From Tillandsia leiboldiana (Eukaryota; Streptophyta; Magnoliopsida; Poales; Bromeliaceae), in the NCBI GenBank assembly GCA_029204045.2, contig CM055061.1:46772977-46836976 (forward strand): 64,000 nt of DNA, written 5' to 3'. The translations under genes were made by a program, and so were the position numbers. The notes beneath the pieces were generated by a model. That model was not told the DNA's origin and made no database searches. It saw only the letters and a program-made list of their open reading frames with translations. Below, piece by piece: positions 34,901 through 45,142 of this stretch (its first letter is position 1; each line of letters begins with the position of its first letter).

Positions 34901-35533
34901 TGCCCCCGCGCGTACGGCCACCTGCCCGCCTGCCAGCGCACGTCGCCCCACCTGCCGCGCATAGTACCCCGACCAATGGGGAGGCGCCATGTGTCAGCCC
35001 CTCCGCTCGCTGCGCCCGGTGCACGCACGCCCGATGCACTGAACCAGTAACCAGATGCCACGTGCCCCCCCAGGTCCACCATACACTCCGCGCTCTCCGT
35101 AGACCGCGCCCCGCGGACCGGCCCACTCCCGAGCCACCACGCGTCCAGCCCCCGGTGCACGCCCGCCGCGTGGACCGGGCGGTCCGCCATGTGGATCGGG
35201 CGGCCCGCGCCTCTGCCTGCCGCGCTGCCCACCGGCCGGTACAGTGCCCCAACTGCCTCGAAAACCGTGTTTTTGCATCCGGACTCTGAAAAAAACAAGT
35301 AAATAGCCCATTTTCACTGTTTTCGCACGCTGAGTCCAAATTCGGTGTACGTTTTCCCAAATTCCACTTCTAAAATTTGTCGAAGGCAACCAAATGCCCG
35401 ATCTTAATCCAAATTTTGTGCTAAATCCAAATCTTGTGTCCGATTCGCGCACAATCACCTCTAACACCGATCAAAGGCATCCAGAAGCTGCGGTTCGCAC
35501 TGCAAAAACCATGCAGAGATCCGGGTCCTCACA
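31992..35533 (-). repeat. LTR_C, 3' LTR of G3
   Basis: 3542 bases, TGTCGCGCCCCGGG to GGTCCTCACA. A TATA-type CCTATATAAGG is at 34675-34685 (minus). The inverted repeat TCGGGCGCA-CACAG-TGCGCCCGA is at 34746-34768. No gene. The frame at 34519-35298 is a compositional frame across the GC-rich promoter part. Confidence 0.87.
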
Positions 35534-36044
35534 TCCTCCCCCACTGAAGGAAAGTTTCGTCCTCGAAACTAAGGTCATCCTTCAAGTCGACACCTTGAAT
35601 AGAAAAAGGAAGGGGTAGGTGTCCAATCATCAACGACTCAAGCTCCCAAGGCGGTCAAATACCTCCTCCAGAGACACGGAGGAATCCTCGGGTCTCTAAC
35701 TGAACCAACATAGAGGCGGGCACTCCAGATAACCGCACACCTCGTCCAAGTACAGCAGGACTAGCCGCTCGAGGGGCCAAGCGGTCCGCCGCGGCAAAAG
35801 CATCCACTCCTCCCACGGCCCCCCGGTAAACCAACCGCAAGTCCATCGGCACAAAAGCTCGATCCAATACCTCCGTACTCCCGAGGTATCCAATATAAAG
35901 TCCCCCAACTGATCACTCAGACTCTGATCTCCAATCCTTAGGCCGTCGGGATGCATATGCTATTACCCTACTCTCCTGCATCAACACGCACCCAAATAAG
36001 GTTGAACAATCCAATTCATTAATTCCATAACCGCAACAGGGGCA
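35534..36044 (-). pseudogene. G3 3' end: RNase H remnant and polypurine tract
   Basis: On the minus strand directly after the RT piece, a short stretch reads like the RNase H start of gypsy pol (CVLMQESRVIAYASRR, about 35945-35990) after an internal deletion inside RT. The frame at 35655-35867 is not recognised. The polypurine tract (complement of 35534-35545) closes the internal region. No integrase domain is visible. Confidence 0.55.
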
Positions 36045-36488
36045 TTAGTCAATCCCAAAAGGCATGGCTGCTAACTCATAATGCCCGTACCGTGACCTGA
36101 AAGCTGTCCTCGGGAAATCCTCAGCCTTCACCTTCAATTGGTGATAATCCAATTGCGAAACAATCTTCGAGAAGCCACAAGACCCTAGCAACTGGTCAAA
36201 CAAATCCTCCATGCGTGGAGAAAGGGTACTTGTCCTAGATGTCACTTCACCCAATTCCCCGTAATCAACACAGAGCCGAAGTGAACCATCCATCCACAAC
36301 ACAAATAGCCCCAGCGCCTCCAAAGGCGACACACTTGGTCTGACAAAATCCTCTATCATCAAATCCTGGAGTGGTGTCCTCAACTCTCCAACTGGTGGCA
36401 TGTTGGACAACTCCGATAGGAAAACATCCGAAAACTCGTAACCAAGAAGGGGTATCCACGAGTCCCGGTTCTGCTGTAAGCCCCTCAT
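36045..36488 (-). pseudogene. pol: G3 reverse transcriptase fragment
   Basis: The minus-strand frame of 147 codons has DGSLRLCVDYGELGEVT, PRMEDLFDQLLGSCGFSKI, YHQLKVKAEDFPRTAFRSRYGHYE and AMPFGI, all Ty3/gypsy RT landmarks upstream of the YxDD site. The DLRSGYHQL motif has become SQLDYHQL, and the KKKDGS lysines are replaced. The YxDD catalytic site itself is deleted. It is a dead fragment of the only RT found in any gypsy copy of this window. Confidence 0.88.
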
Positions 36489-37066
36489 CTACACCAGCCA
36501 AAGGCTACTCATCCACTGCGAATCATCTGCCTCGCTCGCGGAGTCGAACCATAGAAGCGAAGAAAGCCCTCCGACATCCCGGTACACAAACACCTCCTGG
36601 CCTGGCTCCCCAAGAAATCTGTCCTCGCGGCAAAATCAACCGCTGTGAAAAGAAATACCGAGTCAGCCAGTCAACCACGTATGACAACAAAGTCCCGCAG
36701 CTGAGTTATGACCATCAGATCCACTGGCAAAATCCAGGGCTCTATCTGCACCGGCAGGACCAACAACACTCTTCCACGTGCCAGGAGTGATCGGAATCTG
36801 AACCTCCCGTGCACGTAGTAACCGTCCCACCACAACCCATGCACTGAAGCAAAAGCACTTTTAACGATTAACTGAAATGCTTTCGTATTCAAAAAGATAC
36901 AAACCCTAATGGCAGAAGTAACCCAAACCTGCCACCCCACCATCGGCTGTAGCCTGAGTGCTCTAACTGTCTCTAGTCTATGCGGGAATGCAAAATGCTC
37001 TAACTCCGACTGCCGAGGTGAAAACGTACTTGTGACAACCCGATCCACTGCCGTGGCGCCCCACAA
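36489..37066 (-). pseudogene. G3 aspartic protease remnant
   Basis: The frame at 36671-37066 ends LPVDLMVITQLRDFVVIRG followed in the next codons by a MDWLTRYF-like phrase, resembling the C-terminal half of Ty3/gypsy protease (typically PADL...DVILGMDWL). The active-site DSGA part is not recognisable. The order gag, PR, RT is preserved. Confidence 0.55.
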
Positions 37067-38172
37067 CCGGGCGGCACAGACTCATCCGCTCGATGCAAGT
37101 GGTCGTCGCTCAGTCCGCCTGAAAATATCAAGATCAATCACAAGGGGCACAATCTCAACCCCTGCTCACACCGGGCGACAAAAGTGGCCCTCCGCAGATA
37201 ACACATCCATGCCACCGCTGCTGCCAATACTGATGTTGATGTTGCCACCGGCGTTCGCCTGACCACTACGGTGTCTCAGAAATCCACTACACTAGGGAAA
37301 GAGAACGGGGAATGCCTCTGTCGCCTAATCTGTCCTCATCACCCGGCGCCAAGCGCCTCTAACCAGAACTCGCCTCTGGCGGCAGATCCCTATCCAACTA
37401 AACTAAAGCGCCACGGTCCATACACAATGCCTACTCCCTCGAGGCGTCCAACCCTGGAACGGAGGGACCGAACAAGCTAAACGGTATCCCGGCGCAAGAA
37501 GGCTCTCAAATAGTCTCTCCATCACCACCACCCACGATTCTGCCTCCAAAGGTTCTAAGCTCAATCCCACGAATCGGGGTGGTTCATCTGCCCACAACCG
37601 GCTAAATCATTCGATGACGTCCCATAGCTCATCTGCTGTCAAATATCCACCCTGCCTCGGTGCCCCAGCACTAAACGTTGGCACGGAGGGGGTTGCTCAC
37701 TGCTCCGACAACTGTGTCACCTCACTGCTCTGCCCAAACCGCCGCTGATCTGCCTCTAACACCCCTATCCTCAGGGTCCGAAGCTCTCAGACTCCAATCC
37801 GGTTATCCGGTCCAAAACAAACAACTCAGACCCAACTGTGGCAACAAGGTGCACACGGGTCAGAACCCAGCATCGGGGAGACACCGCTCACCACGACAAA
37901 ATCGCAAATCAGCGCACAACCACGCACGACCCAATCTAACGAAAGTCAAAGACATCCCCCTATTTTTGTAACCTTATGTTGTCTGCAGGCAACATAACTG
38001 TCCCACAGAAATAGGATATGTCGATCCCTCTTCACTGACAGGAAGAGTCAAATAAATAAATCACAAACTTTCGCAAAAATGTCGCGTCTCTCACGCCCTA
38101 TCATCCTAGGGTCCGCCCAAAAGCCTAGGGTTTCGTAAGTCCCAACTGACCTATCCCTAAGCTCTGATACCA
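37067..38172 (-). pseudogene. gag: G3 gag remnant, leader and primer site
   Basis: The frame at 37403-37597 has DEPPRFVGLSLEPLEAESW and MERLFESLL, the N-terminal part of gypsy Gag also seen in O. The rest is broken, with a decayed knuckle region near 37150-37215. The primer site (complement of 38160-38172) is fused directly to LTR sequence GAACCCGGGCCCG: the last ~30 bases of the LTR and spacer were lost, apparently through a shared ACCA. Confidence 0.65.
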
Positions 38173-41100
38173 GAACCCGGGCCCGTCTACAGATTTGTCG
38201 TGCACACGGTATTTCCCGCATACACGAAGCGCTAGTAACCTGCTCAGATATAAGAGATAATAAAAAGAGCATAAAACAGAGCTGAACTAAAAACTAATAC
38301 ATCTCTGACTGAAGCTGGAAATAAAATACAGTACATCTGTAAAAATGATACATCTGTCTCTCCCAACTCACCAAAATAAATACAATCAGCTGGCAACAGC
38401 CAGACCCAAAAGTAAAAGTACAATCGTCTGAGGAAACATGGGTACACCAACAGTCCAGCTAACACGCTCATCCTGCCTCGAGATCTATCTACTCAGCCGT
38501 CCTCTCTTCTCGACACGCCGCTGAAAGCCCAGCAGCACCCGCAGAAGACACTTCAAAACAAGGGAGAAGAAAAATAGGAAAAAAGAATGAGGGTGAGAAC
38601 TACTAGTAAACCAGTAGCCTCCCCTAGTGGGTAAATCCTCAAACTCTGACACACCCACTAGGTCTACCAGAGGCAAAAGGGAAAGGAGAGTGGTAAGCAA
38701 TAATGACTGCTGAAGAAAGGAAACTACCACTACTATGCCTCTAAATGCATCAGTAACCAAACTGTCCCGGTAACCCAATCTATCCACCAGTAAAAACTGG
38801 TACTGCCTGCTGCCGCCCTCATCATCGGGCAAATAATGCCGCGCCGATGTGATAGCAAAACTCAATAACTACCTGACCCCGACACTCCGGAGGGGAACTC
38901 GAGGGAAGCGACCCACACAAGGAAAGCATCACCGGGCATATAAAGACGCGTCGGTGTGATAACAAACTCAAGCACTGTCTGACCCCAACGCTCTAGAGGG
39001 GAACTCCCCAACGCTCTAGAGGGGAACTCGATATCTCACTATAGCAGGACTGGATCACGACTCTGATCCAAGTGGAAAAACCCATCCACTAAAGGGAAAC
39101 CCGATCCCCAATCCGATGCATAAGTAGCCATCCGGTCAACCGCCTAATATCCGCGGTCGCCGCAATACCCACTGTCAACAATCAAGCCCGACAACCGACA
39201 CCCGGTCAACCGCCCAATATCCGCAGTCACCGAAATAACCCACAATCACAATCAAGTCCCACATCCGACATCCTATCAACCGCCTACTATCCGAAATAAC
39301 CCACAATCAAGTCATTGATCATTAACAGTATCCACCTATGCATGTCACCTATCCTCAAGTAATACCATTAACAGGATAAATCACCTTGATCCAATATAAT
39401 AAACAATTCCACATGCAAGGTTAAGTGCTAACACAGAAATCTATATACTGACACGAGCATGCAAATATTCCACCATCAAGGTAAATTACATGGCCTCAAT
39501 ATTATAATCAGATCCACATGCAAGGTTTAGTGCTAACATAGCAATCCATAATTCCACACAAGCATGCATAAATTCCAATCACAATAATGTTTCCCACATA
39601 GTGATTCACGAATAACATTTCCAACATGATGTGTCTCAGATGACAAACTCATTAGAGTAGCAATCACCGATCATAGATGTCCCAAAAATGATCTCTCTAA
39701 TACTCCTAGTGGGTAAGTCAGAAAAGAGGGATATAGCAACCACCCACCTGGAAACGCGCAATCCACCGCTGTAAAACCTCCTCGCTGTCCAATAACCTTA
39801 ATCCACGCCAAAACACCCAAAACTGCAAAGATAACCAATCGGCGCACAATCAATCCCAAATAACATACAACATGCTGCTGTCCACACAACCAGCCCTGAA
39901 GATGGCAAAATCTCACCTGCGAGATGAACTCGGAAAAATTTGGAAAAATAACCGCTGTGTTCGTCGCGTCGAGCCGATCGAAACGAGTACCTGCACGTCC
40001 CAATCTGAGCTTCGTACAACAAGATAAAAATTCGACAAGGTGACCCTCTCAAAAGAATCCTGTACAAAAATCTGTAGCACTCAGCTCTGGAAAAAGGGAT
40101 TTTTCACCTTCGTGCCAACCTCAAAAAATTCCATAAAAATCATGGTGATGTTCCTTGCGTCGCGTAGATAAAAATAGAGTACTTATACGCCTTGATCCGA
40201 AACTCGTAGGCCAAGAAATAAATTCGACAAGCCAGTGCTGTCCAAAAAGCCACCACAGAAAATGGGGTCCGAAGTTGCCTCAGGAAGCATGCCAGAAACC
40301 CAAAATAAAGGAAGGCGGTCAACAGGAAAATCAAAGGCCAACCTCTTAGGAACCCGTTGCCGCAAAAATCGTCGAAAACGATGGTCGGAGTAAACCAAGG
40401 GAGCCTGCGCACCGAAACGCGACGAAGGGGATCACTGGTGAAGAAAAATCGCACTCCGCCGAAATGGCACAAACCTCGAAGTGCGTGCCACCAAAAATTC
40501 TCAAACTTTTCCAAGAGATGCAGCAGCCCAAGAGGAAGAACTTTCGTATAGAACTCTCGGAGAGAAGAAGCCGAGAAGAAGCCCGAAACCATCCTTGAAT
40601 TCGGCCTTATATAGGCCCAACTCAACAAATGAGAAAATGACCATTGGGTCCCCACAATCGGGCGCCCGGAATGATTCGGGCGCACACAGTGCGCCCGATC
40701 AGGGCCGTCCATCAAGCGTCCGAAACGCCCACAGCGCGCCACGTCATCGCCGAACAGGCAACAGCGAATCCGGCATCCTGCGCTGCGCCACGTGGCGCCG
40801 ACCGCGCCTGCCCCGTGCACGCCGCGCGCCTGCCCCCGCCCGTACGGCCACCTGCCCGCCTGCCAGCGCACGTCGCTCCACCTGCCGCGCACAGTACCCC
40901 GACCAATGGGGAGGCGCCAGGTGTCAGCCCTTCCGCTCGCTGCGCCCGGTGCACGCACGCCCGATGCACTGAACCAGTAACCAGCTGCCACGTGCCCCCC
41001 CCCCCCCCCCCCCCCCCCGGTCCACCATACACTCCGCGCTCTCCGTAGACCGCGCCCCGTGGACCGGCCCACTCCTGAGCCGCCACGCGTCCAGCCTACG

Positions 41101-41498
41101 GTGCACGCCCGCCGCGTGGACCGGGCGGCCCGCGCCTCTTCCCACCGCGCTGCCCGCGGTTGCGCCGCCGCTGCCCACCGCCGCCGGCGATGCCCGCCGG
41201 CCGGAACAGTGCCCCAACTGCCTCGGAAACCGTGTTTTTGCATCCGGACTCTGAAAAAAACAAGTAAATAGCCCATTTTCACCGTTTTCGCGCGCTGAGT
41301 CCAAATCCGGTGTCCGTTTTCCCTAATTCCACTTCTAAAATTTGTCGAAGGCAACCAAATGCCCGATCTTAATCCGAATTTCGTGCTGAATCCAAATCTT
41401 GGGTCTGATTCGCGCACAATCACCTCTAACACCCATCAAAGGCATCCAGAAGCTGCGGCTCACAATGCAAAAGCCATGCAGAGATCCGGGTCCTCACA
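38173..41498 (-). repeat. LTR_D, 5' LTR of G3
   Basis: Homologous to LTR_C but missing its terminal ~25 bases and ~250 bases near 39290. It contains a run of 24 C at 40995-41018 where LTR_C has seven C, and a TATA-type site CCTATATAAGG near 40609-40619. Long frames over 40140-41432 are compositional. Confidence 0.85.
40995..41018. repeat. Poly-C run of 24
   Basis: Uninterrupted C run in LTR_D between CACGTG and GGTCCACC. The length may be a sequencing or assembly estimate. Confidence 0.95.
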
Positions 41499-43994
41499 CG
41501 AAATCTCGATTACACTATTCCAACCCCTGCTCAACTCGAGCAACAAGAATCGCCTGACTAATGAATAAGGAGAAAAGAAGTAAACACGGTTTCTCCTAAG
41601 TCAAGTTCCAACATGATAGTACTGTAGCGATAAAAGATGGCCTATCTAGATGTCCAAATAAGCATGCATTTGTCCTCAAGGAAGATACAAGATAATAACA
41701 AATAGCAGCTCCACATAAGTATAAGCACATGCCAGAATCACTAATGAACTACACCTGCCCACAATCCATGATCCATAATCCATAATAACTCCCAGAGTAA
41801 TATCCGCATATATATGCCAAAGGGTAATCGAGCATGAACTCTATCTCATCTAGTATAACATGAACATAGCCATCAAGAATGCTAGATCTCAAATCCTCTA
41901 AAGCATGTGCAATAATCAAGTAAGCATTAATCCACATGATCTAGGCCACTTTCCACGCTTACATCTCAATTCTATTAGTTGTACCTTAATCATGCATGCT
42001 ATAAGTCACAGAGGGTAACAATATCTTAGGTAAGCTTTCCCTAATCACCAACATGGATATCCGAATCATGCAAGTCCTCATAATATAACATGAATATTAA
42101 TCTTGCAATTCTCTCAGACAATCGACATTACTAAGCTTACCTCTCAATCACAACAATGTACCCTAAACATGCATGCATTCTATCAAATAGAATTAGAGAA
42201 CCGTCCACCGGTTCCGGGGACAAGGCAACCCACCTGAAACGCTTTCCGCAGGCAAAGCCGAAGTCAGTGAAGTGCGAGTCACACGCTATCAAAATCCGCC
42301 GAAACTGCACACTCGGTACTCAGTCGCACAAGCCTCTGCTCCAACCAACATTGCAACCACAATACAACAATCAAATACCCCACAACACCCAAATAGCGCA
42401 TGCTGTTTTTACAAACTAGCAGAGAAGAGGGGGAATTTCACCTGCGTACAGTCCTCAAAAAATCCCAGAAAAATCACGGTTGCGATCCTCGCGACGAGTA
42501 GATCCAAAACGAGTATTTATGCACCCCGTTCTGACACCTGTAGGCCAAGATATAAATAAAACACTGCGGTAAGTCAAACTATCCACTATCAAAAATCTGT
42601 AGGAAACCAGTCCGAAAGAAGCTTAATTATCACCTTCGAAGAGTCCTCCAAAAATTTTAATAAAATACGGGTGCGTTCCTCTCGAAGCGTAGATATCAAT
42701 CAAGTCCTTAAACGCCTCATTCCGATGCTCGTAGACCGAGAAAATCCAGGGAAACTCCACCGCTGTCCCGTACCTCGCAGCAGTACAAAGGGTCACAGAA
42801 AAGACTCGGTAATCATGCCAAAAACCCAAAATGAGGCGAAATGATCAATATGAAAATCGAAGGCGTACTCTCGTGAACGCGCTGCCATGAAAATTGGCTC
42901 AAAAGTCCATCGGGGTAGTCCAGGGGGTCTCTCGGACTAAAAAGCGATGGTAGAAGCCCAAAAACGAAGGAGCGTCAAAGTGCGCCGCGTCGCAGAAAAC
43001 GCCGATACCAAGGCCTCCAAAAATCTTGGGAATCCATCAAAGAGTGGAGAAGAGGGAGGGGAGGAACTCCACTGAAGATCTCCCTCTGAGAAGAGCCTCA
43101 AAAAACCCAGCAAACGGAGAAACGGAGGAGGGAAGGGCCTATTTATAGGCTGGGGACAACAAATCCGAAAATGCCCGGGGTGTCCCCGGTTTCGGGCGCC
43201 CGAAACATTCGGGCGCCGAAAACCCGGTTGGACACCCCCCGCGGCCCGAAACTACCTAGGAGCGCCACGTCGCGCCAAACAGGCAACAGCCAATACCGCC
43301 AACCGCCAAACGCCGCGTGGCCCGCGCGGAGGCTGACGCGTGGCGCGCCCACGCGTGGGAACCGCGCTTCAACGAGTCGGTCGCCGCGCCCACGTGCGCG
43401 CCAGCACCACCTGCGTCCCCGTGCCGCGCACGCTTCCCGAGGCCTGCCACCCCGCTCTGTGGACCGCGCCTGCTACGCTAGTCACTGCCCTACTGCCACG
43501 CGTCCAATGCGAACCAGTAGAAAAACGCCACGTGGCAACTCCTCCCGCTGCACCGCGCTCGCCCGCGCGCCTGCCCGCGCGCCTGCTCCCGTGGGCCGAG
43601 TCCACTCCGCCGCCACTCCAGCTCTGCCATGTGGCGTACGGCGCCAGTCGAAAGCCGCCACGTGGCACGCTCCTCGGTCCACCGGTCCACCGTGCACCCA
43701 AAACACTAGAAATCTTCTGGGTGTCCGTTTTTGGGCGTCCGGACTCATAAAAATAAAAGCAAGTAGTCAATTTCCATCGTTTTCACGCCCTGAGTCCAAA
43801 TCCGACGTCCGTTTTGCCAAATTCCACTTCTAAAATTTGTCGAAGGCATCCGGACAGGTAAACTTAATCCAAATTTCGCGCTGGGTCCAACCTTGAGGCC
43901 CGATTTACGCACAAACACCTCCATCACACCGAAATAAGGCTCTAGAAGTCGCTGATCACACTGCAAAAGCTCTGCGGAGATCCGGGTCATCACA

Positions 43995-45142
43995 AGACGA
44001 GTTGGCAGGAGCCTCCGAGACCTCCACGATTTCGCCTTGAGGATCGTGGGATTCAGAGGCGCCAGAGATCTAGTGGACCCCAGCAGGAGCTGCAGTACCA
44101 GCAGTCTCAGCAGCAGTATCAGTATCAGCAGCGGTGGTAGCATGGTTGTGTTATCTACGGAGGGCCCCATTCTTTGCCCCAGTGTGAGCAGAGGCAGAGG
44201 CCGTGCTTTCTATGTGGATAGTCTAGATGTTTTCTGAACGACTGGACTTTGACGTCGAGGCAGACTGAGCGACAACCACCTGCATTGAGCGGATGAGTCT
44301 GTGCCACCCGGTTGGAGGGCGCCATGGCAGAGGATCGGGTTATCGCAGGTATGATTTCATTACAGCAGTCTGAGTTAGAGTATTTTGCTTTCCTGCATGG
44401 ACTAAAGGTAGAGTTGTTACCACGTGCACTAGAGGTACAAGTTCCTGTTGGTGTTGTGCATTTGGAGGAGGCTTGTGGATCATGTCCAGTGCAGTGAAAC
44501 CGCGTGTTATACCGGCAGACGTGACGGTTTGGTGGCAGCTCCAAGACTCTGACCGAGCACACGGGATGGACTGGTTGGCGCGATATCATGCAACGACTGA
44601 TTGTGGAATGAGAACAGTGACCCTTCCGCGAGTTGGACAGGAGGAGTTCATTTTCACAGGTTGCCGAAGTACCCTTCCCGCAGCGATGGCTTCTGCAGCA
44701 GTGGACAGACGCCCCCACTTGAGCAGATGTGACGATTAGGACTAGAGGTTGTGTCCCTAGAGGTCACGGTTAGATCGTAGCTTTCATTTTGTAGCCACAA
44801 CAGGAACGGCTTCGACACTTCTCTCCATTTTTCTCGCCTTTATGCTGAAACTTACGAACGGGACGAAAACTTCGGAAGGCTACTCCAGAAATGGAGGCAG
44901 TGCCCGAACCTGTTCTTGTTTGATTCGGGCGAGGGCACCGGCCTTCCAGAATTTTTGAACTTTTTGTTATTTTCGGCTGCTTTCCAAATTGAGAGTTGGA
45001 GTTGATGACGTTCCTGATGGTGGGGCCTTTACCTTTCTTGTTTGGTTGTGTTGGCGTACTTCGAGTAGATTTGGACGAGTTGGTTTTGTGGTTGTTGTGC
45101 ATTTTAATTTCGAGGACGAAACTTTCTTTTAGTGGGGGAGGA
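43995..45142 (+). pseudogene. gag: O gag C-terminus, partial protease, 3' region and polypurine tract
   Basis: After the duplicated AGACG the plus strand continues O gag with a Gln-rich stretch (CAGCAG repeats, 44085-44135) and a decayed knuckle region (44165-44225). 44312-44740 resembles the gypsy protease end (IPADVTV, then GMDWLARYH at about 44560-44590). From 44740 there is no coding sequence. The polypurine tract AGTGGGGGAGGA at 45131-45142 abuts the 3' LTR. RT, RNase H and integrase are missing at the same place as in G1. Confidence 0.75.
44902..44930 (+). repeat. Stem-loop with TGTTCTTGTTTGA core
   Basis: GCCCGAA (44902-44908) and TTCGGGC (44924-44930) form a perfect 7-bp stem around CCTGTTCTTGTTTGA. 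The same core recurs in G1, in LTR_A, in LTR_B and in the 3' LTR of O, with different flanking arms. Confidence 0.75.

Larger units (their letters stand above)
31992..41498 (-). mobile_element. G3: gypsy element with decayed gag-pol
   Basis: LTR_C (31992-35533), internal region 35534-38172 and LTR_D (38173-41498), on the minus strand. Bases outside are CGAAG (31987-31991) and CGAAA (41499-41503), a target duplication with one change. The polypurine tract AGTGGGGGAGGA (complement of 35534-35545) and primer site (complement of 38160-38172) are present. The LTRs are clearly diverged (several percent in the parts compared by eye), with a ~250-base loss in LTR_D near 39290, so it is an old insertion. 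Confidence 0.85.
30388..43994 (-). mobile_element. Solo gypsy LTR_E (TSD AGACG), split by G3
   Basis: 30388-31991 and 41499-43994 together make one LTR of about 4.1 kb (TGTCACGCCCCGGGG... to ...GGGTCATCACA). AGACG is present at 30383-30387 and 43995-43999, and the O gag text continues across it. The right part has a TATA box at 43140-43147 (CCTATAAATAGGCC on the minus strand). There is no internal region, so it is a solo LTR. A run of 14 G at 30895-30908 and a tandem duplication of about 74 bp with GACCGACTACTAACCGGTACGG (about 31500-31675) lie in it. Confidence 0.88.

Noticed and set aside
40140..41432. 430-codon minus-strand frame
   Set aside because: It lies in LTR_D and includes the poly-C run and TATA region; LTR_C has the homologous frame broken, so it is compositional.
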